A stretch of DNA of 64,000 nt from Symbiodinium microadriaticum (GCA_001939145.1 LSRX01000137.1:115252-179251), one strand, 5' to 3'; counted from the first letter of the stretch, positions 1 through 11,639 are shown. Translations and numbers: made by a program. The notes: generated by a model not told the origin, from the sequence alone.

Positions 1-34
<34 letters not shown>

Positions 35-81
35 TGTGTGAGTTTATGGCTTAAGGCGTAGGGTTTAAGGCATATATGTTC

Positions 82-115
<34 letters not shown>

Positions 116-177
116 TTTAGCGTTTAGGGATTAAGGCATATACACAAATATACATATATATATATATATATATATAT
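1..177. repeat. AT/AG microsatellites
   Basis: (AT)n then (AG)n at 1-35, (TA)n/(GA)n at 83-116, (AT)n at 150-177, separated by GTTTA-rich spacers. Confidence 0.9.
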
Positions 178-179
178 GC

Positions 180-1000
180 TTGGATGTTGACTGGCTGTAG
201 TCGGGGGTCTCAGCCGCCTTGAAGGCTCCCAATACACGCATAATGATCATAGTCATAACGGAGGAAAGCACCCTACCTTTAAGGGTCATTTTGGGCCTTA
301 AACCCTAAATCCTATAGAACCCATACTAACCCTGTAGGACGTCACAGGCGCACAACAGTTCATTCGGGTTTTGGGCACTTCGTGTTCGGAACCCGGTGGC
401 TACGCTGACAACCAGAGAATTCGGAAAGCAAAAGGTAGTGTCTGAACATCCACAAAACCCGTTGTTCCGTGCACATACGATGATATGTGGGCTAAACATC
501 TGGAAATCAGAACAGCAGGACGAACTAGGAAATTTGAGCCATAGCCTGAATGAAGTGTTGGGGCCTGCATAAGCGGCATTTCAAAAACGAGATTTGGATT
601 AGCCTCGCATGGGAAGACGAGGGAAAGGAGTCTTGGGACGTCTGCCGCCATCAGTTTATGCTCTGCGTCACAGTCATATGATGCATTATGTGCCGTTGGC
701 TTTTTGAGCGCAAGAGGTCTGCGTGGCCGTTATCACAATTGGCGAATGTTATCATGGTCGACCCATGGATGCTCTGGGAGACGGATGATGTCTGGGTGCA
801 ATGGGTGCACTGGGCAACGGATGAGGTCTGGGTGCATGTTTAGCCCATGGATGACATCATCATGGTTTCGGCCCACCGGATGAGGTTCGGGTGGACGTTA
901 TATAAGGTTTGCCAATGGATGCTCCTGGGTAAGCAGGAAACTACCCGATTTTTTACGCGCCTGTTTCCTTCTAGAAACCCTTAGAGGAACCCCCAAAACG
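180..1000. other. No gene seen
   Basis: Mostly unique sequence with a TIR-B-like arm at 268-304 and a degenerate GGATGA/TCTGGGTGCA repeat at about 770-930. The minus frame at 400-651 has no recognisable feature. Confidence 0.5.
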
Positions 1001-1236
1001 ACCCTTTTGGGGCTCTTCTCATCCTTAAGGGTCATTTGGTCCTTAAGGTAAACCCCCCAGTCCCCAAACCCTAAACCCCTAGACCCTAACCCCTAAATCC
1101 CTAAGGCTGTAAGGTTTAGGGTTTAGGGTTTAGGGTTCAAAACCCTACCGCTGCGGTCCTGCGTGCACGCGGCTTCTCGCAGCAGCTCTGGATCGTAGTC
1201 CTGCGATGCTCCAAAGTTTGCGGCTACTTCTGGGGC

Positions 1237-1320
1237 CTAAAAAAGTACCAATACTATTTGGGGGCTCCTTATTATAAATATAATGGCCCCAAAAACCCTA
1301 TTCTAATTGTTCACATCCCT
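1237..1320. mobile_element. TIR-J-like element
   Basis: CTATTTGGGGGCTCC...CCCAAAAACCCTATTCTAAT; same plan and words as 20987-21085. Inverted ends are imperfect. Confidence 0.5.
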
Positions 1321-2043
1321 GTATTACTGTGATTGTAGGGATGCAGATGGTCAAGCAGGGTCAAAACTACCTGGGAAAAGCCTCAAGCCTTCGAAAGCTG
1401 TACTTCAGTATCAGATTCGGGGCACGCCGGGTTATAGGGTTTAGGGTTTGGCAACGAAGTTGTGCTTACCACAACAAGGTGACGGCCAACTTGTCACTAC
1501 TGGCGACCTTGCAGCAAGCAACGCTACGCCTGACGATGCTATACCGCGAGAGCCAACCTGGTGGAAGGTGAACGGTTTAGGGTTTAGGGGTTTAGGGTTT
1601 TAGGGGTTTAGGGTTTAGGGTTTAGGATGTTTGGAATTTCGGGTTCGTTTTAGACCCTACAGTTTAGGGCTTCGAGTTTACAATATATTCGGGTTCAGGG
1701 TTTTGTTCAGGGAGTCACTCAGAAGCACGAAGTCAACTTTCTGAACCCTAAACCCTAAACCCAAAACCTTGAACCCCCAAACCCCTAAACCCTAAACATC
1801 ACCTTCCCGAAAGTATTGACCCCCAAATTTGCGTGCGTCCTGACCGAGCAACAATGTCGATGGGAGCTGATCGGGCTCTGCCGCCTGCACGTAGAGCTCT
1901 AAACCCTAAGCCCTATAGCCCTAAGCCCTAAGCCCTACGCCTTAAGCCCTAAACCCTAAGCCCGAAACCCTAAAGCCCTGAACTTTAAGCCCTAAACGTC
2001 GGCTTCAGGCATGGGTTCTATATTTCGGGTTTAAGGTTTAAGG

Positions 2044-2161
2044 ATGAAAACAGTCCTTGAAAGGGTTTAGGGCTCATATACCATTTAGGGACCCCTAGTT
2101 TAGGCTTGAGGGTTTAGGGTACAGGGCCCCAACTTTTAAGGGTCATTTGGTCCTTCAGGTA
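2044..2161. mobile_element. TIR-B element with telomeric interior
   Basis: Family definition: about 105 bp, ends CCTTAAGGAC and GTCCTTAAGG in inverted orientation; interior has GACCCTTAAAAGTAGGGGCC, CCTTATACTATGAATCCC and AACCCTTTTAGGGTTCTTTT. This copy keeps both arms, but its centre is widened by TTTAGG-like sequence. Confidence 0.65.
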
Positions 2162-2224
2162 GGGTTTCGCCCTGCCTGCAGAAGATCGGATGTAGGACGC
2201 ATGCTTTGACTTATTAGGGAGCCC

Positions 2225-2302
2225 GTAACTCTCTTTGCCTACAGTTTAGCAGCCAGTACCCCTTGATTTGTAGATACAACCCATGAAACTGTAGGTAATT
2301 AA
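2225..2302. mobile_element. TIR-H element
   Basis: About 78 bp with GTAACTCTCTTTGCCTACAG at the left and ACTGTAGGTAATTAAC at the right; inverted core CCTACAGTTT. Centre TTAGCAGCCAGTACCCCTT. Confidence 0.65.
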
Positions 2303-2542
2303 CTCTAAACCCTAGTTTCTAAAACCCTAAACCCTAAGCCCCTAAAGCCCTAAACCCTAGACCCCAAAAACCCTAAACCCTAAAACCCCAAAAAATCAAA
2401 AACACCCTAAAACCCCCAAAAAAACCCTCAATCCTACACCCTAAACCCCAAGCCCAGCTGGGGTTTCGAGCTTGCGAAGGCTTGAATGTCCTACAGACCT
2501 CGGGGAGGCGCTGACAAAAGCTAAGAAGCCTGGACGCCTGCA

Positions 2543-2650
2543 TATGGGTAGTTTTCTAAATTCGGGTCCTCTTTGGGGTCCCTTTGATAAGGGTGCCGTA
2601 CTATATTGGGCACCCAAAAACGGACCCTAATTTAGACAACTACCCATATC
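2543..2650. mobile_element. TIR-E element
   Basis: Family definition: about 100 bp, ends GGGTAGTTCTCTAAATTAGG and inverted copy CTAATTTAGAGAACTACCC, centre GTGCCGTACTATATTGGGG. Complete copy; the inverted match extends outward to CATATGGGTAG/CTACCCATAT. Confidence 0.8.
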
Positions 2651-2776
2651 TGGGTCTAGGATCCAGGGTTGTAGGGTCCAGGGTTCAGGGTTTTAGGTGT
2701 TAGGGTCTAGGGTTTTAGGGTCTAGGGTTTAGGGATTTGGGGTTTTGGGGTTTTAGGGTTTCGGATCTATCTCTTC

Positions 2777-2870
2777 CTTCCCAAATAAGCCAACCCTGGT
2801 TAAACTTTCAGATTACTATGAAATTCTAAGAACCCAAAAAGTTGAAAGGTTGGGGTATTTGGGAACTGAG
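2777..2870. mobile_element. TIR-A element
   Basis: Family definition: about 100 bp, left end CTTACTTCCCCAATAAGCC, right end TATTGGGGAACTAAG, whose outer 14-15 bases are inverted copies; interior holds AACTTTCAGATTACTACTAA and AAGAACCCAAAAAGTT. No coding capacity: a MITE-like non-autonomous element. This copy has a diverged left end (CTTCCCAAATAAGCC) and is near GATCT motifs on both sides. Confidence 0.8.
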
Positions 2871-2984
2871 ATCTCTGAGCCCCAACGCAGCCTCTACGTG
2901 CCGTGGCTTGCGAGAGAGCCAGCGGCCCCCGGCGGCTTCGACGAGAACCCTGGGGTTTTCGGGTCTGTATCGTTTGCGGTTTCG

Positions 2985-3117
2985 GGCTTAGGGTTTAGGG
3001 TTAGGGGGTTGGGGTTTAGGGTTTAGGGGTTTGGGGTTTAGGTTTTAGGGTTTATCGTTTGGGGTTTAGGGTTTGGGGTTTAGGGTCTAGGGTTTGGTGT
3101 TTAGGGCTTAGGATCTC
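2985..3117. repeat. TTTAGGG tract
   Basis: Degenerate plus-orientation tract (GGGTTTAGGG, GGGGTTTAGG), followed 200 bp later by the opposite orientation at 3320-3475. Confidence 0.85.
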
Positions 3118-3219
3118 TCAATATAAGGACCTCGATCATTTCTGTAGTGTCATGCGGGTTAAAATGCTTCATACAAGGATCTTAAGAATTGGAATCCGGG
3201 CTGTGGTCTATGCTAAAAG

Positions 3220-3321
3220 TACTGTTGATGATAGAAATCATGCATTAATTCAAGGACCCTAAACTATGGGAATTATGGTATATTCCCTTTCTATGGGGTA
3301 ATGCAGGACTTATATCATCAA
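3220..3321. mobile_element. TIR-D element
   Basis: Family definition: about 100-105 bp, outer arms (CTACTG)TTGATGATATAAATCCTGCA and its inverted copy, about 30 bp long; interior CCATAATTCCCATAGTTTAG. Complete copy with a few changes. Confidence 0.8.
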
Positions 3322-3475
3322 CCCTAAACCCCTCAAACCTTAACCCTAAAACCTAAACCGTAAACCCCTAAACCCTAAACCCCTAAACCCCTAAACCCCT
3401 AAACCCTACACCCTAAAACCTAAACCGTAAACCCCTAAACCCTAAACCCCCCAAACCCCTAAACCCGAAACCCTA
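3320..3475. repeat. CCCTAAA tract
   Basis: Includes a duplicated stretch with ACCTAAACCGTAAACCCC. Begins at the right end of a TIR-D element. Confidence 0.85.
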
Positions 3476-3801
3476 TATCATCAACTAAAGTACAAGCAGA
3501 ATAAGGGTTTGCCACCTGGAGAGCCTGGCAAGTTGCAAGTACGGCCTGGCTTACTGTTTTAGGGTTTAGGCTTGATGCTATTGACTTCTTGTTTAGGGCT
3601 TTTAGGGTTCGGGGTTTAGGGTTTACCCTACCAAACACTAAACCCTATAAAGTGCTATTGACATAGTCCATAGGTGCTCGGTGCAGATGCTGAGCCCTTT
3701 TCGTGCAGCGCGTCTCCTATGGCGCCTTTGAAGACCAAACGACCCTCAAGCCCTCAAGAGTAAGGAGCCCTATACACGTATACTATGAACCCCTATACTT
3801 A

Positions 3802-3902
3802 CTTCCCCAATAAGCCATGAATAAAAGGATAAACTTTCAGAATTACTACTAAATTATTATAAGAACCCAAAAGGCTTAAAGGTTGGGTGTTGGGGAACTA
3901 AG
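3802..3902. mobile_element. TIR-A element flanked by two TIR-B halves
   Basis: Complete copy. Similar TIR-B-derived stretches lie on both sides in direct orientation (3729-3798 and 3905-3958), as if the insertion duplicated about 55-70 bp or landed between tandem fragments. Confidence 0.8.
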
Positions 3903-4169
3903 CTGAAGACCAAAAGACCCTTAAGAGTAAGGAACCCTATATGCCCTTATACTATGACAACCCTAAACCCTAAACCCTGGACCTTAAACCTTAAACCTTA
4001 AACCCTAAAGCCTAAACCCTAAGCCCTAAACCCTAAACCCTAACCCCTAAATCCCCTAGATACCCTTAGACTATGAATCCCAATATGGTCTTTGAACCTC
4101 AAACCCTTTTGGGGGTTCATGTTGGCGCCTTTGACGTGCGAGGGCTCGTGCCCCGACGCAGTGATGGTT

Positions 4170-4385
4170 GTACAGTTTAGTAGGGTGTAGGGTGTAGGGT
4201 TTAGGGTTTAGGGCTTGGGGTTTATCGTTTAGGGTGTAGGGTTTAGGGTTTGGGGTTTGGGGCTTATCGTTTAGGGTTTAGGGTTTAGGGTTTGGGGTTT
4301 AGGGTTTAGGGGTTTAGGGGTTTAGGGCTTTGGGGCTTCGGATTTAGAGGTCTAGGGTTTAGGGTTTAGGGGTTGAAAGTTTAGG
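4170..4385. repeat. TTTAGGG tract
   Basis: Degenerate, with a repeated GGGGTTTATCGTTTAGGG segment. Confidence 0.85.
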
Positions 4386-4501
4386 CTCCAAACCCAACAA
4401 CTGGCATCAACCGGTTTGGACGGCCGGAGACCGTTTCTGATATTTGAGCTGCTGAGTCCGCCATAAGCCCCAAAGGCATGGTTGTAAAGATGTCCAACCC
4501 A

Positions 4502-4601
4502 AAGAGCCCAACACCCCTTAATGAAGGATACCTTAGATTATAAGGGGCTTACTATTATGATTTAAGGTATATTCCTTAATTAAGGGGTATTGGGCTCTCT
4601 G
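4502..4601. mobile_element. TIR-F element
   Basis: Family definition: about 105 bp, ends AGAGAGCCCAATACCCCTTA and inverted copy, centre TTATAAGGGGCTT and TTAAGGTATATTCC. Complete copy. Confidence 0.8.
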
Positions 4602-4798
4602 CGAACAGGATTGACATCCTTCTCCTTCCCCACCGCGGCGTATCCCTCGCGGGTAAACGGGGTGATACACGTCAACTTCAGATTGTGGCGCTCGTAGAGC
4701 TAATGGTGACGCCTGTCTCCAGTCCGGAACGATCCCAAAGGTGTCAACTGTGAGGTCTCGATATAGGGGATAGTAGCATCACAAACACTGGTGTATTC

Positions 4799-4905
4799 CC
4801 AGAGAGCCCAATACCCCTTAAATCAGGACTATTCCTTAAATCATACTATTAAGGTCCCTATATTTTAAGGTATATTCCCTATTTTAAGGGGTATTGGGCC
4901 CTCTG
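4799..4905. mobile_element. TIR-F element
   Basis: Complete; second copy within 200 bp of the first. Confidence 0.8.
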
Positions 4906-5093
4906 GGTTCGTTCAGCTACAAAGTTACGGTCAAGTCCCGGTGCTGTTTTCCGCTGCTGTCGCCGGCTGGGAAACCGCGTCTGGAAGTTGACCAAGAACC
5001 CAAACTCCTGGACCTTAAATCCCTAAGCCATGAACTGTAAGCCCTAAGCTCCTCACCCGAAACTTACTTAGGGTTTAGGGGTTTAAAGTTTAA

Positions 5094-5192
5094 CCTCCCC
5101 AATAAGCTAGGGAAATAAAGGGTTGAACTTTCAGATTACTGCTAAACTATAAGAACCCAAACAACTTAAAGGTTGGGCCTTGGGGAACTAAG
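5094..5192. mobile_element. TIR-A element
   Basis: Complete copy; its left end abuts a TTTAGGG tract. Confidence 0.8.
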
Positions 5193-5651
5193 GAAAACCA
5201 GCAACCGCTAGAACCCACCAAACCCTACACCATAACGATCCGAGCGTGGACACTGGGATCATCCTAGACCCCTAAGCCCAACACCCTACCCCTGAACCGC
5301 CCGAAACATGCCCTGCTCAGCGCCCAGCACGCATTTCTTTCCTGCCAGGTTTGGGGGTTAGAGCTTGAGGCCTAGGGAACTGTGGAAAAATGGTTTAGGA
5401 ATCAACTTAAACGTTCAAGAGTCTAAGGCAATTAGGTCGTAATTGGGGATATAATTTATAAGTTACTGAAGTGGGGTTATCCAAAGTGTGACCATATTCT
5501 TCAAAAAATTGCTTCCTAAGTCCCTTGAGCCTCAGGTAGGGTCACAGGACGAACGAGGCGGAAGGCTGTTCCTTCAGAACACAATGTAGGGGCGTTCATC
5601 ATTGGAATAGGGTTTGGGGGGGGTATGTGTTATAGCATAATGATTCATTTA

Positions 5652-5745
5652 ACTCCCCAATAAGCCAAGGAAATGAAAGGTCAAACTTTCAGATTACTAC
5701 TAAATCAATATAAAAAAAAACAAAGGTTGGGTATTGGGGAACTAA
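5652..5745. mobile_element. TIR-A element
   Basis: Complete copy with an A-rich interior replacing the usual AAGAACCC segment. Confidence 0.75.
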
Positions 5746-6179
5746 ATTAAAACAGACCCTGCGGAACCTCCAGAACAGAGAAGCCTTAGCCCTACCAGTG
5801 AAAAGTGCACGACTGGGTTCTTGTCAAGGGATTCTATTCGGGTTTAGGGTTTAGGGTTTATTAAAGTTACCATAATGGGGATCTATAGTAAAAAAGTATG
5901 GTTTCTTCATTCTGGAAAGCTTAAATTAAATGCCCTAGCAAAAACCCAGACTAGTTTCGTGTCCAGCAACTGGGTTTAGGGCAAAGCATTGTGAGTGCGA
6001 GCATCCTTACAATCAGGCTTTCTGTAAACGCGTGCTAAACGCAAAGACCGGCAAAGGACTTGATACGGTTTAGGTTTAGGGTTTAGGGAATGTAGCCGTC
6101 ATGAAACCAACTTATACACGACCTCAAATGCTCTCAGCAGTTTTTCCAAGGCCTGAACCCTAACTCAATTCCGCCAAAT

Positions 6180-6291
6180 GGGTAGTTCTCTAACTAGGGT
6201 CCCTTTTTAGGTCGGCAAAAAAGTACGGCACCGTTAGTAATATTAAAAAAAAAGGTACCCTAAAAGCTCCCTAATTTAGGGAACTGCCCAT
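6180..6291. mobile_element. TIR-E element
   Basis: Complete; an extra right-half-like stretch follows at 6298-6370. Confidence 0.75.
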
Positions 6292-6603
6292 GTAGTACCC
6301 TTATAGAGACCCTATAAAAAGCCTTGTAGATCCCCAGCAGGAACCCTAACTTAGAGAACTACCCAAATGCTTCCAGGGCTGCCTTTCTGCCGCCGTGCCA
6401 CCAGACCAATGCACAGGCCTCGGAGGAAGCCTAAACCCTAAACCCTAAACCGTCCCCTGGACTCCGGGCCTATGATTAGGGGGTTACGACTGCGGCTTTT
6501 CGAATTCGACTAGGGCTTCTTGGGTTTAGGGTTAGGGCGGGTCTCAGAACAGTTGGACTAGGTTTTGAGGTATAATGCACTATTATCATATTAGGGACGA
6601 GAG

Positions 6604-6628
6604 CGAGGTGGTGGTGGTAGTGGTAGTG

Positions 6629-6672
<44 letters not shown>

Positions 6673-6673
6673 C

Positions 6674-6707
<34 letters not shown>

Positions 6708-6726
6708 CAGCAGCAGCAGCAGGAGC

Positions 6727-6775
<49 letters not shown>

Positions 6776-6776
6776 C

Positions 6777-6840
<64 letters not shown>
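6604..6840. repeat. Inverted trinucleotide array: (GTA)n then (CTA)n
   Basis: GGT/GTA repeats, a CAG block, more (TAG)n to about 6774, then (CTA)n to 6840. The two arms meeting at about 6775 are complementary and could fold into a long hairpin. Poly-Val/Thr frames here are artefacts. Confidence 0.95.
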
Positions 6841-7184
6841 ATAGCCTGAAGACTCACACCAGACAACCCTAAACACCAAAACCCTAATAGACCTAAGCCC
6901 TAAATCCTTAAGCCGTAAACCCTTAAACCCTAAATCCCTGAAACCCCAAAACTCCTAAACCCCTAAACCCTTATGCCGAAAGCCTAATCCCAATCTCTAG
7001 ACCCTAAGCACGAGCCCTACATTGAAAAGGGCTTAGGAATAGTAGTTATGTATAGGGTTTAGGGGTTTAGGTGTTGAGGGGTTTAGGATTTGGGGGTTTA
7101 GTTTAGGGTTTGGGGAGCCTAATCTCTCAGCCTGTCCCACTCAGGCGAGCTTTGGTGCTTTTTAGTGGAGTTAGAAGTTGCATG

Positions 7185-7342
7185 ACCCTAAACCCTAAAC
7201 CCCTAAACCCCTGACCCCTAAACCCCTAAACCCTAAACCCCTAAACCCCTAAACCCCTAAACCCCTAAACCCCTAAACCCCTAAACCCCTAACCCCTAAA
7301 CCCCTAAACCCCTAACCCCTAAACCCCTAAACCCCTAAACCA
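7185..7342. repeat. CCCCTAAA/CCCTAAA array
   Basis: Mostly 8-bp CCCCTAAA units, without the 76-bp order seen at 26.8 kb. Confidence 0.9.
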
Positions 7343-7490
7343 TTATGGGGGTAGGGGTGAAGGCCTATCAGGGCTTTAGCATATAGGGTGACAGATAAAG
7401 CCATCCAGCTTCGCACAGCCATGCGTGGCCCCACGTATGACCTGCTCACCCAGAGAACCCAATGACGCTTAATTAGCGAGTATGGGACGT

Positions 7491-7596
7491 ACTACGGTCG
7501 ATGATAGAAATCCTGCATTACCCATCATTGTTAAGGAATATACGACAGTTCCCCTAGTTTAAAGTCCTTCAGGTAATGCAGGATTTATAGCATCAG
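7491..7596. mobile_element. TIR-D element beside a TIR-F fragment
   Basis: Complete. A TIR-F left arm fragment (7451-7486) sits directly before it. Confidence 0.75.
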
Positions 7597-7989
7597 CAGC
7601 AGTAGGGGGCCTGAATAAATGCCAGTACCTTCTTAGGGTTTAAGGTATAGGGTCGCCGTTCTTATGAGATACCCAAGAGCGGGGCTTTGGATTCAGGGTT
7701 TAGGGTTTAGGGGTTTAGGGTTGCCAAGAGCACGATGTTGGCCATTAAAGTCCCAATATTATTATTTCTGTTTGGAATATAGTAAACCCCATAAAGTTGG
7801 AAACCGGAATAATTAAGGACAAATTGTGCTGGGATTCCTTATACATTACTCTTAAGGATTGAGGCTAATGGGTTTCCAACTTTTGGGCTTCTACTATAGT
7901 TAGAAGAAGGTTTCGGGGTAGTGTGCGTAGCTAAAAGGAATGTGAGTATCTGTTCCGCCCCGGCATTGCTATGAAGGCATCCCTCAACT

Positions 7990-8140
7990 TACTCCCTAAA
8001 CCCTAAACCCTAAACCCCTAAACCCTACACCCTAAAACCCCTAAACCCTAAACCCCTATACACCCTAAACCCTACACCCTAAACCCAAAAACCCCTACAC
8101 CCTACACCCCAAGACCCCAAACCCCCCAAACCCTAACTCC
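7990..8140. repeat. CCCTAAA tract
   Basis: Includes ACACCCTAAA variants; followed at 8240-8345 by a TTTAGGG tract in the opposite orientation. Confidence 0.85.
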
Positions 8141-8990
8141 GAGGGCCCGCAAAGGCGTCCAAAGGCCCTGGCAGACCCTGCAACAGCGAGCCGCGACCCC
8201 GAGCGATCTCCAGCGCCTCCTGGCGGCGGAAGGGATCGGTTTAGGGTTTAGGGTTTAGGGGTTTAGGGTTTAGGGTTTGGGGTTTGGGGTTTGGGGTTTA
8301 GGTGTTTAGGCTTTAGGGGTTTAGGGTTCTGGGTTTAGGGGTTTAGGTAAAGGATGAAAAAACAGAGCTCCCCCCTCCACCAAATGTGTCCTCCGACTAC
8401 AAAATAAGGACTAACCGTGACTAACCGGGAACCCCGAGTAAACTTGGAATAAAAGGGATGTAGGGCTGAGGATTCTCCCTTGTTGGTTTTTGGGTAGAAG
8501 AAAGGAAGGAAACCTAAACCCTAAACCCTAAGCCCTGAACCCTGAAAACGGTTTGGGGGTTGCAGCGTTTACGCTTTAGGGATCGGTGCTTGATACTTGT
8601 ACCAACCTGCGCTGCTACCTAGCACGCTTAGGTTTTAGGGGTCCGGCTTCCTGCGTGCCTATAGGGTTTACTTTCCTGCCGCATTGTTTGGGCGCCGATG
8701 GGGACTCCATGCTAGTTGCGAGGCGGAGCAAAACACTACAAGGATCGGAATTGGAAAAGACGTAAAAGCATACAAACACAGTCGCCATATTATGTATACC
8801 ACCAAGACAAAGCTCTAAAAACATCAAGTCCCTATGTCAGGAAGTGTAGGCACTCTCGGAATCATGTGGGCAATCCACGCGCCTTGATGATTAGAAGAGG
8901 GCGCTTGTCGGGAATATCAGCTCATGCTCCTGTGCTCTTCAACAAGTCTCATGCTCTACTATGTTACGATAAACCTCATTGAAAGGGGTG

Positions 8991-9522
8991 CTATAGGGTT
9001 CTACACAACGCTGGGCACGGCGCAAAACACTCGATGTCGCAACGCTCTTTCAAGAAACTTGTGAAGGCATCATGCCAATTGATCGTTCCATCCCTCTGGC
9101 CTGGCAGCATCATGCACAATGTGTAGTGTTGAGTACCCCGTTGACGGTTGTTTTGACAACGGTGTCAAACGCCTGTGGCACTGTCAAGAATGCACCGGTA
9201 ATCTCAAGACACATGCTTACCCAGGACTTGGTTCGCATGTGCAGCGACGGCAACACTCGAACCAACAGCTGATTCGATGCTGCGCTGAACAGCGGCTCCC
9301 GCCCGGGATCCAGCCAAGCGAACTCTCTTGCAACAAAGCGTGACCGCCTCATGTAGCAGTCCTGAGAAGGGCATCAGGACTCGGTTTCACATGCCATGTA
9401 TTGACATGCTTAGTGCGCAGAAGCCTGGCCGTCTGGATGAAAGGATCATTGGCACTCCGCGGACTGATCACTCCAAGGTTTTCATGACGTTGCAATTCAA
9501 GCATTTCGGCAATTTCATCTAT
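8991..9522 (-). pseudogene. Copia-type retrotransposon reverse transcriptase remnant, frameshifted
   Basis: Three consecutive minus-strand frames join into one reverse transcriptase. 9349-9522 reads ...MLELQRHENLGVIS...LRTKHVNTWHVK and stops at TGA. 9110-9352 continues with RRSRFVAREFAWLDPGRE...SNQLLVRVLPSL...GAFLTVPQ. 8991-9113 carries LPGQRDG...WHDAFTSFLKERCDIE. These match in order the N-terminal part of Copia/Ty1 reverse transcriptases (RSRxVAREF, a D-to-G change before AFLTVPQ, LPGQRDG). The expected YVDD catalytic box and RNase H are not found further on. At least two frame changes, near 9350 and 9112, make it dead. The block 8690-9540 lacks telomeric repeats but is bounded by them on the right, so it is an isolated fragment without LTRs. 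Confidence 0.8.
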
Positions 9523-9666
9523 CACGTAGGGTCCCCTTGAAAAAGGGTACTTTAGGGTTTCAGGGTTTAGGGTTTTAGGGTTTTAGGGTTTTAGGGTCTA
9601 GGTTTGAGGGTTTAAGGGTTTGGGTGTAGGGTTTTGTCGTGCGCTTGCGGCGAAGGGCTAAGCAGT

Positions 9667-9771
9667 AGGTCGTGTTCTAAGTTAGGGCCTCTTCTTAGGT
9701 CCTCAACATAGTACGGCACCCTTATAAGAAAAGGACCCCCTGAAGGGACCCTAATTTAGAGAACTACTCAA
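9667..9771. mobile_element. TIR-E element
   Basis: Complete, left arm degraded. Confidence 0.7.
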
Positions 9772-10113
9772 CTTGGGTTTAGGGTTTAGGGGTTTCATGG
9801 AGTACAATACAAACCTCAACACCAAAAGCCTCACAGCCAGAAGCCCTAAAGCCCTGCACCTCCCCCGCCCTCCCCCTCCCACCTGAAGCCTCTAAACCCT
9901 AAACCCTCAGCCCTAAACCCTCCACCCTGAACCCTAAACCCTAAAAACCTAAACCCTGAAACTCTGTCAGAACCCTAAAACTCTAAACCCCAGAACCACA
10001 AACCCTGAACCCCGCCTGAAGCGCATACGATGGCAGCGACTGCTTCTCTTGGAAGGCCGCCTTTCATAGACTTTTAAAGGGCTTTGAAGGGAAGCTTCTG
10101 GTTCGGGGCTTGT

Positions 10114-10218
10114 ACTACTGCTGATAGTATAAATCCTGCATTACCTGCATTACCTTGAGGACCCTAGACTATGGGAATGGTGGTATATTCCTTATTTTGG
10201 GTAATGCAGGATTTATAC
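10114..10218. mobile_element. TIR-D element
   Basis: Left arm intact, right arm ends at GGATTTATACCC and runs into CCCTAAA repeats. A right-half fragment follows at 10269-10321. Confidence 0.75.
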
Positions 10219-10329
10219 CCTAAGCCCTAAACCCTAAAACCCTAAAACCCTAAAACCCTAAAACCCTAGTAATGGTATATTCCTTATTTTGGGTAGTGCA
10301 GGATTTGCATCATCAACCGTAGGGTTTAG

Positions 10330-10812
10330 GGTTTAGGTCTGAGGCCTTTGGGGTTGAATAAGGTTTAGGGATAAAGGCTCTATACATGTTACTATAGAGT
10401 TTAGACTAGGGTATTTAAGATTTCGGGTTGAGGTTGCGGTAAGTTAGGCCCACACTCATCCCAGCCCGCCCGATGCACCCAGTGTTTTGTTACGTGGGTT
10501 TCGGAGACAAAATGCAGACCGTTCATACCTTATGAATATGCCCTCCTCTCTTAACCCTAAACCCTTAACCCTCTCTTGATAAGGATCATGATCAGGATCC
10601 TCATATCAGGGGCCCCTCAAGAAAGCGGGCTACTGAATCAGGGGCCTACATCATGCACCAAAAAGAACCCACCGGTCATACGCCACATAAACGCTGGCGA
10701 AGTCCCCGGCAGTTCTGAATTTTCGCTAGTTGGAAGGGTGGAAGGAAACATGTTAGGGCCACAAATGGAGACAGCATCCAAGTCCTAGCCAGACTAGAAA
10801 TCGGTGCTAAGC
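10330..10812. other. No gene seen
   Basis: Unique sequence. The short plus frame at 10576-10788 is unremarkable. Confidence 0.5.
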
Positions 10813-10829
10813 AAGAAACCAGCCTGGGT

Positions 10830-10936
10830 CCTACTTCCCCAAAAAGCCAGGGAAATAAACGGTTATATAAACTTTCAGATTACTACTAAATTGTATCAAC
10901 ACAAAAAGTTTAAATGTCGGGTATTGGGGAACTAAG
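10830..10936. mobile_element. TIR-A element with 17-bp flanking direct repeat
   Basis: Complete copy bounded by AAGAAACCAGCCTGGGT at 10813-10829 and again at 10937-10953, abutting both ends. This is a long, perfect target-site-like duplication. Confidence 0.85.
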
Positions 10937-11131
10937 AAGAAACCAGCCTGGGTGCTCATGCTCGAGTCACGGGCGGGCCTTTGTTCTGTGGCCCGAAGTC
11001 ACCCACTGCACCCAAGTGATCGTGGCAGCCTCGGAAACCTCCTTATCAACAGTTAGAATATGGAGTATAATCAGAAATCGGCGCTAGCTCGGCGACGACA
11101 GCAACAGCAAGAACAGCAAGAACAGCAGGGA

Positions 11132-11170
<39 letters not shown>

Positions 11171-11312
11171 GAGTAGCAGTAGTAGTAGTAGTAGTAGTAG
11201 TAGGAGTAGCAGTAGTAGTAGTAGTAGTAGTAGTAGGAGGAGGAGGAGGAGGAGGAGTAGGAGTAGGAGTAGGAGGAGGAGGAGGAGCAGCAGCAGCAGC
11301 AGTACTAGTAAG
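11132..11312. repeat. TAG/AGG/CAG trinucleotide array
   Basis: (TAG)n broken by GAG and CAG triplets, then (AGG)n and (CAG)n. Poly-Leu and poly-Thr frames are artefacts. Confidence 0.95.
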
Positions 11313-11639
11313 AATAAGTAATAAGGGCAAGCTTTCTCCGAAAACCTCAGTCTTGACAAGGAGACCGTACTCATAACAACCTCATTCTTAGGAACCTCAT
11401 AAAAACCTTCATGGGCCTTACAACAAGGTAGGTTGGGGTAGGTTGACCCAAAACCCAAAACCCTTTGAGGCACTGGCCCGCCCACCAAGAGTCTTCTTGA
11501 TCGCGCTTCGCAGGCGCTTGTCGAGGACCTTGGTCCATTAGGGTTTGGGCTTTAGGGTTTAGGGGTTTAGGGGTTTAGGGTTTAGGGTTTAGGGTTTAAG
11601 GTTTGGGCTTTAGGGTTTAGGGTTTAGGGTTTGGGGAAT

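Noticed and set aside
6575..6879. Poly-Val/poly-Thr ORFs
   Set aside because: Pure translations of the trinucleotide array; present on both strands.
11046..11488. Poly-Leu/poly-Thr ORFs
   Set aside because: Microsatellite translation, although the longer one has a 60-residue non-repetitive start.
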